From the NCBI RefSeq assembly GCF_009857505.1, contig NZ_WWCP01000012.1:1-64000 (forward strand): 64,000 bases of DNA, in the 5' to 3' direction. Both the position numbers and the translations under genes were made by a program. A model generated the notes under the pieces. The model did not search any database, had not been told where the DNA came from, and worked only from the letters and a program-made list of their open reading frames with translations. Of this stretch, positions 33,952 through 43,600 are shown one piece after another (the stretch's first letter is position 1; each line of letters begins with the position of its first letter). Source of the stretch: Duganella lactea (GTDB lineage Bacteria > Pseudomonadota > Gammaproteobacteria > Burkholderiales > Burkholderiaceae_D).

Positions 33952-36345
33952 ATGAACACGCAGCGCACCATCGTCGCCGCAAGCCTGGCTACGGCTTTTC
34001 TCGCGCCGGCGGCATGCGCCGCCGACGAGGTGCAGTCCGTGGTGGTCACCACGCAGTCGCGCAAACAACTGGCGCAGGATGTGCCCATGACCATGCAGGT
34101 CATCTCCAGCAGGGATATCCAGGCCGTCGGCGCCAAGGACCTGGCGGACCTGAACGGCTACATTCCCGGGCTGACGGTCGACGCCATCGAACCCACCCAG
34201 CCCTCGTTCGGCATCCGCGGTGTGCAGACAGGCGACTTCGGCATCGCCACCGATTCCCCGGTCGGCATCTATGTTGATGGCATCTACACCGGCAAGACCG
34301 GTGGCGCGCTGATGAACTTTATCGACGTGCAGCACATTGAAGTGGTCAAGGGACCGCAAGGCACGCTGTTCGGCCGTAACAGCGCGGCCGGCGCCATCGC
34401 CATCACCAGCAATGAGCCGGTGTACAAGGAGGAGGCGGAGGCTAGCGTCAAGCTGGGGCGCTTCGGCCGCGCCGATGCGAATGTGATGATCAACGCGCCC
34501 GTTTCCGACAGCACCGCCGTGCGCATCGCCGCGGTACGCAACGGCAGCGAGGGCTGGGCCGACAATACCGCCACCGGCAAAAAATCCGGCGGCGACAAGG
34601 ACTGGGCCACGCGCGTGTCGCTGCGGCAGGACTTCGACGCCGCCAAGGTGATCCTCTCGTGGGAGCATGAGCGCATGGAGCAGTATGGACGTCCAGCCTT
34701 CGGCGTGGTCAAGAATCCGGCGCTGCCGCTGGGCGGCTATCGCGGCGTGTACGATGCGGCCTATGTCGCCAACTTCGTCAACCCGCTGGAAGCGCCGCTG
34801 TCCAACGACCAGCAAGGCAGCGAGGGCCGCGAATTTAACGGCGCGACGCTGCGTGTCGAGGCGCCGCTGGCAGGCATGACCTTCAATTCCACCACCGGCT
34901 GGCGGCGCTTCAACACCCACGACCTGACCGACAATGACGGCACCGCGCGCCCGGACCTGCATCTGAACACCCAGGACGCCAAGCGCGCGCGCAGCTTTCA
35001 GCAGGAGTTCAAGCTGTCCGGCCAGACCGCAAAGCTGGACTGGGTGGCGGGCCTGAGCTTCTACCACAACAATGAGCACCAACGTGCCGGCGCCTACGTC
35101 ACCACCGGCACGCTGGACACCTTGAGCCGGTTCGCCGGCGGTCAGCCGAATTTCGCCATGCTGTTCGGCGGGTTGGCGGCGGCCGGACTGCCCGGCATCA
35201 GCGCGGATACGGTGTTCCCGTGGGATGAAAACCAGGACAGCGATATGCGCGCGCGCTCCGCTTCCATCTACGGCGACACCATCTGGCATCTGACACCGCA
35301 GACCAACGCCACCATCGGTCTGCGCTACAGCCGGGACGAGAAACGGATGACGTGGCATGTGCCCGCGCGCGTCTCACCGCAGCTGGATGATTTTCTGAAC
35401 CGCTTCGGGCCGCTGGCGGGCCTGAACGCTTCAAGCTTTCCATCGAATGTGATCTTCAACACCGCCGCCGAACTGGCGGCGGTGCCGGTGACGCGCGAAA
35501 AAGCGTGGACCGACTGGAGCCCGCGCCTGGTGCTGGATCATAAGCTGAACCAGGACACGCTGCTGTTCACGTCCCTGTCGCGCGGCTATCAGGCCGGCGG
35601 CTTCAATGTGTTCACGCCGCCGAATCCGGCCTCGCCCACCAGCACCGGCCGAGACCCGAGCTTCTCGCCGGAGAAGATGACCAACTTTGAAGCCGGCGTC
35701 AAACTGTCGCTGCCCAAGCTCGACGCCATGATCAACGCCTCGCTGTTCGCCTACAAATTCAAGAACCTGCAGGACATTCAGCTGTACAGCGTGGGCACGA
35801 TACCGACCTATAACGTGATTACCAGCGACCAGAAGGCGCACGGCCTGGACGTCGACGGCCGGATTCACCTGTCGCCGCGCGTGGCGCTGTTCGGTGGTTT
35901 TGAGTACATAGACCAGAACTACACGCGTTATCAGCGACTGGACGCGGACGGCCATGTGGCGCTGGATCTGAGCGGCCAGCCGGTGGGCACGCCGCGCCTG
36001 ACGGCCATGGCTGGCGTCAACCTGAACTGGGAGACGGAACGGGGCCGCGCCAGCGTCAACTTCCAGGGCACGCATGCGACGGCGCAGCGCTGCAACAGCG
36101 ACACGGCGGCGCTGGAGTGCCTGCGCACGGCGACGTTGAAGACCGGCACCGCCACCAGCAAGTTCGATTTGCGCGTGGGCTGGGATAGTCCGGATTCGCG
36201 CTACGGCGTGGCGCTGATCGTGAATAATGTGTTCGACCAGCGTTATATATTGTCGTTGGCGGGTCAGACCAAGCAGTATGGCGCGCCGTATTCCAACATC
36301 ACGCCGCCGCGCACAATCGGCGTCGAATTCAGGGCTGGCATGTAA
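33952..36345 (+). CDS. TonB-dependent receptor coupled to a serine hydrolase
   Basis: 797 residues. The signal peptide ends ACAAD; the plug starts VQSVVVTTQSRKQLAQDVP, with VKGPQGTLFGRNSAAGAIAI and FGIRGVQTGDFG as in the large FpvA/outer-membrane-receptor group that lacks a signalling extension. The barrel ends TIGVEFRAGM. Its stop overlaps the start of a serine beta-lactamase-like hydrolase, followed by a MaoC-type hydratase, suggesting an organic, ester- or lactone-containing ligand rather than a metal (inference). No Fur box was seen upstream; instead a hairpin covers the ribosome site. Confidence 0.88.
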   Translation: MNTQRTIVAASLATAFLAPAACAADEVQSVVVTTQSRKQLAQDVPMTMQVISSRDIQAVGAKDLADLNGYIPGLTVDAIEPTQPSFGIRGVQTGDFGIATDSPVGIYVDGIYTGKTGGALMNFIDVQHIEVVKGPQGTLFGRNSAAGAIAITSNEPVYKEEAEASVKLGRFGRADANVMINAPVSDSTAVRIAAVRNGSEGWADNTATGKKSGGDKDWATRVSLRQDFDAAKVILSWEHERMEQYGRPAFGVVKNPALPLGGYRGVYDAAYVANFVNPLEAPLSNDQQGSEGREFNGATLRVEAPLAGMTFNSTTGWRRFNTHDLTDNDGTARPDLHLNTQDAKRARSFQQEFKLSGQTAKLDWVAGLSFYHNNEHQRAGAYVTTGTLDTLSRFAGGQPNFAMLFGGLAAAGLPGISADTVFPWDENQDSDMRARSASIYGDTIWHLTPQTNATIGLRYSRDEKRMTWHVPARVSPQLDDFLNRFGPLAGLNASSFPSNVIFNTAAELAAVPVTREKAWTDWSPRLVLDHKLNQDTLLFTSLSRGYQAGGFNVFTPPNPASPTSTGRDPSFSPEKMTNFEAGVKLSLPKLDAMINASLFAYKFKNLQDIQLYSVGTIPTYNVITSDQKAHGLDVDGRIHLSPRVALFGGFEYIDQNYTRYQRLDADGHVALDLSGQPVGTPRLTAMAGVNLNWETERGRASVNFQGTHATAQRCNSDTAALECLRTATLKTGTATSKFDLRVGWDSPDSRYGVALIVNNVFDQRYILSLAGQTKQYGAPYSNITPPRTIGVEFRAGM

Positions 36346-37748
36346 TGGCGTCAAAAATCGGATTGACCGCCGCCGCGGTGGTGTTGATTGTCGCGGGCGG
36401 CGTGGCGACGCTGGCGGTGCGGCCACCGGAACTGCTGAAGGTCGGCGCCAACTTCGGCGCCAAGATCGTCTGTTCGAATGTGTTTATCGCCGGCCGCGAT
36501 GGCCAGACGGTGCTGGCCGACGATGTGCAGGCGCCGGGCCATCCGGCGCTGAAGTATCTGAAGGTGAGCGTGGACCAGCAGCGCAAGACCGTGCGCGCGC
36601 AGTTCTTTGGGTTTATCGGTGATGGCATGGCGGTGTACCGTCCGGGCACCGGCTGTGCGGCGGTGCCCGATGGCGATGTGGCGCTGGCGTCGCGGTATCA
36701 GTTCAAGCCGATTCCGATCTGGGCGCCCTCGCCCAATGTGCCATGGCCTACAGGCGCGCTGGCGGAAACTAATCCGGCGGTGCAGGCCTTGCTGGAGCAG
36801 GATGCGCTGGCCGGACCGGGCATGCGCGGCATGGCGGTGATTCATCGCGGGCGCCTGATCGCGCAGCGTTATGGCGCCGGCTTCTCCGCCGCCACGCCGC
36901 TGCTGGGATGGTCGATGACCAAGACGGTGACGGCGGCGCTGGTGGGCATGCAGGTCGCGGACGGCAAGTTGTCGCTGCAACGTAGCGGCTTCTGGCCGCA
37001 AGACGATCCGCGCGCGCGGATCACGGTGGCGCAGCTGATGTCGATGACCAGCGGCTTGCGCTACAACGAGGCTTACGGCGATGTATCGGATGTGACACGC
37101 ATGCTGTACCTGGAACCGGACATGGCGGCGTTCACGGCGGCGCAACCAGCGGAGGCCGCGCCGGGCAGTAAGTGGAATTATTCAAGCGGATCGACGGTGC
37201 TGTTGTCGCGCATCTGGCAGCGCGCCGCCGCTGGCGATGCGGCCGTGCAGGGCCCCGACGCCACCTCGGCCGGCATCCTGGCGCTGCCGCATAACCGTTT
37301 GTTCGCGCCGCTGGGCATGAACAGCGCGGTGATGGAAGCAGACGCGCGCGGCAATCTGGTCGGCTCCAGCTACATGTATGCGAGCACGCTGGATTGGGCG
37401 CGCTTCGGCCAGTTCCTGCTGCAGGACGGCGAGTGGCAAGGCAAACACATACTGCCGGATGGTTTTGTCGACGGCATGCGGGAGGTGGCGCCGGCGTCGA
37501 ATGGGCAATATGGGCAGGGACAGGTATGGCGCTGCGGGCCGGCGGGCGATACGCCCGAAGGACAAAATCCGGACGCACGCTTCCAGCTGCCGGCCGACAC
37601 CTACTGGATGCAGGGGCATGACGGCCAGTCGATCGCCATCGTGCCATCGCAACAGTTGGTGGTGGTGCGGCTTGGCCTGACGCCGCGCCGCTTGCTGTAT
37701 CAGCCGCAGCCGCTGCTGGCGGCGGTCGTGAATTCGGTTCAGCAATGA
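36345..37748 (+). CDS. Serine hydrolase, beta-lactamase/6-aminohexanoate-dimer-hydrolase-like
   Basis: 467 residues. It starts at the last base of the receptor's stop (TAATG), so it is translationally coupled. An N-terminal membrane or signal helix (LTAAAVVLIVAGGVATLAV) suggests export. The serine-active-site motif is SMTK (S-x-x-K) in LLGWSMTKTVTAALVGMQ near residue 189, followed by a tyrosine motif NYSSGST near 281 and a C-terminal MQGHDGQSIAIVPSQ region. The Tyr-Ser-Ser pattern is like NylB-type (6-aminohexanoate-dimer) hydrolases rather than class C beta-lactamases (YxN). Esterase or amidase action on an imported compound is most likely; true beta-lactam resistance is not supported. Confidence 0.85.
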   Translation: MASKIGLTAAAVVLIVAGGVATLAVRPPELLKVGANFGAKIVCSNVFIAGRDGQTVLADDVQAPGHPALKYLKVSVDQQRKTVRAQFFGFIGDGMAVYRPGTGCAAVPDGDVALASRYQFKPIPIWAPSPNVPWPTGALAETNPAVQALLEQDALAGPGMRGMAVIHRGRLIAQRYGAGFSAATPLLGWSMTKTVTAALVGMQVADGKLSLQRSGFWPQDDPRARITVAQLMSMTSGLRYNEAYGDVSDVTRMLYLEPDMAAFTAAQPAEAAPGSKWNYSSGSTVLLSRIWQRAAAGDAAVQGPDATSAGILALPHNRLFAPLGMNSAVMEADARGNLVGSSYMYASTLDWARFGQFLLQDGEWQGKHILPDGFVDGMREVAPASNGQYGQGQVWRCGPAGDTPEGQNPDARFQLPADTYWMQGHDGQSIAIVPSQQLVVVRLGLTPRRLLYQPQPLLAAVVNSVQQ

Positions 37749-38629
37749 ACGGCGTGCCGTATCGCCTGCTGCGCCATCAGATGCCGATGCTGCTGACCGG
37801 CGCGCGCGTGGTCGGCCACACGCTGCTCAATGCGATGATCCCGGCATCGCGGCCGCCGGCGGATCGTGGCTTGGCGGAAGCGGTGGCGCGTGTGATCGCT
37901 GCGCCGCCGGCGGCGCTGGTGGATGCGTACCGCGCATGGGCCGACGCGAGTGGACCGGCGGACGAGCTGCCGCCGCATATGGTGTCGCAATGGAGCTTGC
38001 CGCTGGTCGCTGAACTGCTGCTACGCTTGCCCTTCAAGCTGACCAGCGTGATCAACCAGGGCGTCGGCCTGCGCGTCCACGGACCGCTGCCGCGCAACGT
38101 GCCGCTGCACGTCAGCGCCGCCGTCGAGCAGATCGTGGAAACGTCCGGTCGCATCAAGGTCGTGGTGGCGGTGATCACCGGCACCGCGCAGCGGCCATCA
38201 CTGGTGGAAGCCAGGCTGCATATGAGTTTTCTGCTGCCCGGCCCACGCGCGGCTCGCAACGCGCGTGAAAGCACGGACGAGCCGCAATGGGCCAGCGCCG
38301 GCCAGTGGCAGGCCGACGCCCGCGACGGCCTGCGCTTCGCGCTGCTGACCGGCGATTTCAATCCGATCCACTGGTGCGGCCCGCTGGCGCGGCGTTCGGT
38401 CTTCCGCGGCCTGGTGCTGCACGGCTTTGGCAGTTTCGTGCGCAGCTACGAGGTGCTGCGGCGCCACGGCCTGCGATGCAACGATATCGACGTTCGCTTC
38501 GTCAAACCCGTGCCGCTGCCCTGCTCCGCGCTGTCGGTGCAGATCGCGCCGGTGGACGCGGAGGGCTGGCGCGCCATCAGGCTTGCCGGCGCCGGGGATG
38601 CCATCCACTTGACGGGGAAATTGCGCTAG
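37745..38629 (+). CDS. MaoC-like hydratase/dehydratase domain protein
   Basis: 294 residues, overlapping the hydrolase stop (ATGA). The C-terminal half has the MaoC hydratase motif FALLTGDFNPIHWCGPLARRSVFRGLVLHG (only key part quoted: asparagine, His, G-D-F-N-P-I-H), used to add or remove water across acyl-CoA double bonds. The N-terminal half looks like a second, degenerate hot-dog domain. It probably processes an acyl group released by the neighbouring hydrolase or is involved in making an acyl chain. Start codon and reading are secure from overlap. Confidence 0.8.
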   Translation: MNGVPYRLLRHQMPMLLTGARVVGHTLLNAMIPASRPPADRGLAEAVARVIAAPPAALVDAYRAWADASGPADELPPHMVSQWSLPLVAELLLRLPFKLTSVINQGVGLRVHGPLPRNVPLHVSAAVEQIVETSGRIKVVVAVITGTAQRPSLVEARLHMSFLLPGPRAARNARESTDEPQWASAGQWQADARDGLRFALLTGDFNPIHWCGPLARRSVFRGLVLHGFGSFVRSYEVLRRHGLRCNDIDVRFVKPVPLPCSALSVQIAPVDAEGWRAIRLAGAGDAIHLTGKLR

Positions 38630-38691
38630 CGACGTTGCGGCAGGAAGCCACCCGGTGTATCGTCACGCAAAACCAACCAAAGGGAAGCGCA

Positions 38692-39267
38692 ATGACGATA
38701 CTCATACTGGGCCTGATCATATTCCTCGGACTGCACTCGATTCGCGTCGTCGCCGAAGACTGGCGCAACGCCACCCGCGCGCGCGTCGGCCTGAACACCT
38801 GGCGCGCCATGTACTCGGTGATCTCGATTACCGGCCTGCTGCTGATTATCTGGGGCTACGGCGTGGCGCGCGAGGCGCCCATCGTCATCTGGACGCCGCC
38901 GCCGGCCACGCGCCACATCGCCGCACTGCTGGCGGTCATCGCCTTCATCTTCATGGCTGCCACCTACATCCCGCGCAACGGCATCAAGGCCAAACTGCAC
39001 CACCCGATGACCATCGGCGTCAAAACCTGGGCGCTGGCCCACCTGATCGCCAACGGCACGCTGCACGACATTCTGCTGTTCGGCGGCTTCCTGGTCTGGG
39101 CCATCCTGCTGTTCCGCGCCTCCCGCCAGCGTGACGCGGCGCTGGGCGTCCGCTACCCGGCCGGCAGTGGCGCCGCCACCGCCTTGACCATCGTCGCCGG
39201 TGTCATCGGTGCCGGCGTGTTCGCCATGTGGCTGCATTTGCCGCTGATCGGCGTGCGCCCGTTCTAG
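38692..39267 (+). CDS. NnrU family membrane protein
   Basis: 191 residues with about five helices. The pattern MTILILGLIIFLGLHSIRVV, IPRNGIKAKLHHPMTIGVKTWALAHLIANG and ILLFGGFLVWAILLFR is typical of NnrU, a family found with denitrification genes in some bacteria but also without. No denitrification gene is in the window, so the role is open. AAGGGA before the ATG at 38692 decides the start. It is separated by 62 bp from the MaoC gene and converges with the secreted protein gene at 39285. Confidence 0.82.
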   Translation: MTILILGLIIFLGLHSIRVVAEDWRNATRARVGLNTWRAMYSVISITGLLLIIWGYGVAREAPIVIWTPPPATRHIAALLAVIAFIFMAATYIPRNGIKAKLHHPMTIGVKTWALAHLIANGTLHDILLFGGFLVWAILLFRASRQRDAALGVRYPAGSGAATALTIVAGVIGAGVFAMWLHLPLIGVRPF

Positions 39268-39284
39268 CCAACCCCCTGGTCACA

Positions 39285-39647
39285 TCAGCGACACTTGCCG
39301 CGAGCGACGGCGGCGATGATCCACGGCAGCGAGTACGGCCCCACCACGGCGATAGGGCCGATCTGGGCCGGCTGGAGTTTCAGCGCATCCTCGTGCAGAC
39401 AGTCCGGAACCCTGGCCTGCTCGAATGCGGCGTTCATGCGGTTGCTGATCGCGTCGGCGCGGATTGTGCCGGCGTCGGGATTTTTCACCGGCGCGGGGCG
39501 CGGGTCTTCAGCGATGGTCTCACGGACCGCCTTCCTGATCACTTCATCGGTCAGTACCGGCGCCAGAAGTTCGTCCGCCGGCTTGGGTGGCGGCTCGGAC
39601 GCCGCTTGCGTGGTGGCCGCGAACAATAATGCCGCGACCAGCATCAT
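39285..39647 (-). CDS. Small secreted protein, unknown function
   Basis: 120 residues. The start is one of two consecutive ATGs (39645-39647 or 39642-39644) inside the stop of the diguanylate cyclase gene (overlap), giving a clean signal peptide (MMLVAALLFAATTQAA). The mature part is rich in alanine and proline at first, then has a helix (DAGTIRADAISNRMNAAFEQ) and two cysteines (PDCLHEDALK and GKCR) that could form a disulfide. No family recognised. It follows the cyclase in the leftward RND operon, so it may be coregulated. Confidence 0.6.
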   Translation of the reverse strand: MMLVAALLFAATTQAASEPPPKPADELLAPVLTDEVIRKAVRETIAEDPRPAPVKNPDAGTIRADAISNRMNAAFEQARVPDCLHEDALKLQPAQIGPIAVVGPYSLPWIIAAVARGKCR

Positions 39648-40657
39648 GACGCCACCCGCACCGCATTGCGGCCACCTTGCTTGGCCGCGTACAGCATTTT
39701 GTCGGCGCTCGCCAGCCACTCGGCCGGCGTCTGCCGCTTGTCCATGTAAGCCACGCCCACCGAGATGGTGATCGGATGGCCTTCCAGCAGCGTGGCCGAG
39801 GCCACCGCCGCCCTCAGTCCCTCCGCCAGATGCGCGGCCGCGCTCAAGCCGGCACCGCTGGCGATGATGGCGAACTCCTCGCCGCCATAGCGGAAGATGC
39901 GGTCAGACGAACGCGTATGCGCCCGCATCAGCTCCGCCAACTGCTTGAGCACCTTGTCACCGGCGGCGTGGCCGTGCTGGTCGTTGACCTGTTTGAAGTG
40001 ATCCAGGTCCAGCAGCAACAGACTCGCCTCCAGCTGCGGTCTGCGTTCCTGCGCATGCTCCAGCAGTTTGCGGTCCAGCGCCCGGCGGTTGCCGACGCCG
40101 GTGAGGAAATCCAGTTCCACCGCGGTGTGCAGGCGCTGCGTGGTCAGGCCGGTGCGGTAAGCGAATACGTAAGCGAAAAGATTGACCAGGCCAACGGTGA
40201 CGATAATGGTGGACAGATTCACCAGTGTCATTTGCCCGAACAACATCACCACCAGCAGCACCAGTCCAACACCGTTGATCGCCACCGCGTGTATCGGCCG
40301 CACCACGAAATAAGCGGCGATCATGGTCGGATACACCCAGTACACCAGCGATACGCCGCGCAGATAGACCACGGCGACCATGCCGGCCGAGTAGACAATG
40401 GTCACCACCAGGCCGGCCAACTGATAGCGCCCGGTGCGCCAGACATGCACGATGACTGCCGACATGGAGGCCACCAGCGCCATGTCGACCGCCGCCGTCG
40501 ACCAACTACCCTGCAGCAGACGGTAAATACCGAATGGCAGAATACTCATGATCGTCAGGCCGCACAGCAGCATCAGGATCACTTCCTCCTGTTGCCGCTG
40601 GCGTCCGCCCGACAACCAGCGCCAGCGACCGGCGCCGGATTTGCCGCCACCTTCCAT
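39644..40657 (-). CDS. Diguanylate cyclase (GGDEF) with membrane N-terminus
   Basis: 337 residues. The N-terminal ~175 residues contain about six helices (MLLCGLTIMSILPFGIYRLLQ and so on), likely a membrane sensing domain. The C-terminal domain has the active-site motif GGEEF near 258-262 (RYGGEEF), preceded by R-S-S-D at 249-252, which fits the inhibitory I-site (RxxD five residues before). It should make cyclic di-GMP from two GTP and be product-inhibited. It follows the RND pump gene after 8 bp and overlaps the small secreted protein gene, so it is probably part of the efflux operon, which is unusual. Confidence 0.9.
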   Translation of the reverse strand: MEGGGKSGAGRWRWLSGGRQRQQEEVILMLLCGLTIMSILPFGIYRLLQGSWSTAAVDMALVASMSAVIVHVWRTGRYQLAGLVVTIVYSAGMVAVVYLRGVSLVYWVYPTMIAAYFVVRPIHAVAINGVGLVLLVVMLFGQMTLVNLSTIIVTVGLVNLFAYVFAYRTGLTTQRLHTAVELDFLTGVGNRRALDRKLLEHAQERRPQLEASLLLLDLDHFKQVNDQHGHAAGDKVLKQLAELMRAHTRSSDRIFRYGGEEFAIIASGAGLSAAAHLAEGLRAAVASATLLEGHPITISVGVAYMDKRQTPAEWLASADKMLYAAKQGGRNAVRVAS

Positions 40658-40665
40658 CGCCGTGC

Positions 40666-43600
40666 TCAGTGAGCCGCCTGTGGCGCGGGTTCTGCCGGCG
40701 GCAGCTTAGCCGGTTGGGTTTCGGCCTTATGCTCGCCCGCCAGCCACATATACATCGCCGGCACCACGAACAGCGTGAACAAGGTGCCGATCGACAGGCC
40801 GGTGAAGATCACCAGGCCCATGGCGTGACGGCCGGCGGCGCCGGCGCCCGAGGCGATCACCAGCGGGATCACGCCGAACACCATGGCGGCGGTAGTCATC
40901 AGAATCGGACGCAGACGGGTGGCCGATGCCTCCTCGATCGCCTCGCGCTTGGACTTGCCGGCCGCGCGCAGATGGTTCGCCACCTCGACGATCAGAATGC
41001 CGTGCTTGGAGATGAGGCCCATCAGCGTCACCAGCCCCACCTGCGTGTAGATGTTGATCGAGGCGAAGCCGAGGAAGATAAAGGTCATCGCCCCGAACAG
41101 CGCCATCGGCACCGAGAACAGGATCACGACCGGGTCGCGGAAGCTCTCGAACTGCGCCGCCAGCGCCAGGAACACGATGATCACCGCGAACAGCATGGTC
41201 ACCACGAAGCCGCCCGATTCCGCCGCGTACTGGCGCGATTCGCCGGAGAAGTCGGCCGTGTAGCCCGACGGCGCCACTTGCTTCAGCGTGTCGCGCAGGT
41301 ACTGCTGGATGTCGCCCTGCGACGAACCGGTCACACCGGAAATGGTGGCGGAGTTCAACTGCTGGAAGCGGGTGATCGATTCCGGCTGCACGCTGTACTT
41401 GATGCTGGCCACGGTGCTGGCCGGGATCATATCGCCGCTCGGCGTTTTGATGTAGAAGTTCAGCACATCGTCAGGATTCAGGCGGTCCACCTGCTGCACT
41501 TGCGGGATCACCTTGTACGAACGGCCGGCGATCGAGAAGTAGTTGACGTAGCCGCCGCCCAGCGCGGCCGCCATGGCGTTGCCGAAGTCCTGCTGCGTCA
41601 GGCCGAGCGTGGCCAGCTTGTCGCGGTCCACCTCCACCTTGGCTTGCGGGGTATCGATCTTCAGGTCGACGTCGACGAAATAGAACTTGTTGTCCGCCTG
41701 CGCCTTGGCCAACACCGCCTGCGCCACCGTGTTCAGATTCTCGAAAGGCTCGGTGGTGGTGATCACGAACTGCACCGGCAGGCCCGAGCTGCCCGGCAGC
41801 GCCGGGAACTGGAATGCCGCCACGCGGCCGCCGGCGATGTGGTTCCACTTGGCCTGCAACTCGGTCTGGATTTCGTGCGCCGAGCGCGAACGCTTGTCCC
41901 ACGATTTGAACAGCACACCGCCGATACCGGCATTGGTGGTCGGCACGCCGGTGATCTGGAACATCTGCTCATATTCCGGCAGCGATTTGGCGACATCGAA
42001 AATCTGCTTGGCGTAGGCCTGCATCTGGTCCGAGGTAGCGGTGGGCGCGCCCACCACCTGCGACAGCACGATGCCCTGGTCCTCTTCCGGCGCCAGCTCC
42101 GACTGCGACATCTTGAACTGGATGATCAACAGGCCGAACACGATAACGCCGAACACAATCAGCACCGCCCAGGTGTCGAGCAGGCTATGCAACACGCGCA
42201 GATAGCCGTTGTGCACCTTCTCGAACACGCGGTCGATGGCCTTGACGAACTTGCCCTCGTCCTGCTTGGGATCGAAGAAATGGCCGCACATCATCGGCGA
42301 CAAGGTCAGCGCGACGATGCCGGACACCGCCACCGCGCCAGCCAGCGTGAACGCGAATTCGGTGAACAGCGCGCCGGTCAGGCCGCCCTGGAAGCCGATC
42401 GGCACATACACCGCGATCAGCACCACCGTCATCGCCAGAATCGGGCTACCCAGCTCGCGTGCGGCCTGGATGGCGGCGTCCATCGGCTTCATGCCCGCCT
42501 TCATGTGGCGGTCGACATTCTCCACCACGATAATCGCGTCGTCCACCACCAGGCCGATGGCCAGCACGATGGCCAGCAGCGTCAGCAGGTTGATCGAATA
42601 GCCGAACATCAGCATCACGAAGAAGGTGCCGATCAGCGACAGCGGCATGGCCACCACCGGCACGATCACCGCGCGGAAGCTGCCGAGGAACAGATAGATC
42701 ACCACCGTCACGATCACCAGCGCTTCCACCAGCGTTTTCACCACCTCGTCGATCGAGGTGTTGATGAACTCCGTCGAGTCGTAGACGATTTCGCCGGTCA
42801 GGCCGGTCGGCAGCTGCGATTTGATACCGGGGAAGGCTGCGCGCACGCGCTTGGCCACGTCCAGGATGTTCGCGTCCGGCGCCACCTTGATACCGATGAA
42901 CACCGAGCGCACGCCGCTGAAGGCGACGTTGAAATCATAGTTCTCCGATCCCAGCGTGACGTTGGCGATATCCTCCAGGCGGACGATGGCGCCGCCCTCC
43001 TGCCGGACGGCCAACTGCCTGAACTCCTCCACCGTGTGCAGGTCGGTGCCGGCGGTCAGCGGCACGGTCACCGCCTGGCCCTTGGTCGCCCCCAGGCCGG
43101 CCAAGTAATTGTTGGACGCCAGCGCCGCGCTGACTTCCGCTGCCGTGACGCCGTGCGCCGCCATCTTGCCGGCATCCAGCCACGCGCGCAGCGCAAACTG
43201 GCGCGCGCCCAGCAGCTCGGCGGTCTGCACGCCCTGGATCGAATCGAGCTTCGGCTTGACCACGCGCGCCAGGAAGTCGGTCACGTTATTGGTCGGCAGC
43301 GTGTCGCTGTAGAAGCCCATGTACATGGCGTCGGTGGTCTGGCCGGTCTGCACCGTCAGCACCGGTTGCTGCGCCTGTTGCGGCAGCTGGTTCTTCACCG
43401 AGTTCACCTGCGTGGTGATCTCGGTCAGCGCGCGGTTGGAATCGTAGTTCAGGCGCAGCGTGGCGGTAATCGTCGACACGCCGCTGTTCGACGACGACGA
43501 CAGGTAATCGATGCCCTGCGCCTGCGCGATGGCCGATTCCAGCGGCTGCGTGATAAAGCCGGCCACCGTGGCCGCATCCGCGCCGTAGTAGGTGGTGGAG

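Noticed and set aside
36345..37748. Beta-lactam resistance gene
   Set aside because: It has S-x-x-K but Tyr-Ser-Ser instead of the class C YxN, and is coupled to a TonB receptor and MaoC gene; a hydrolase of the NylB/esterase type is more likely.
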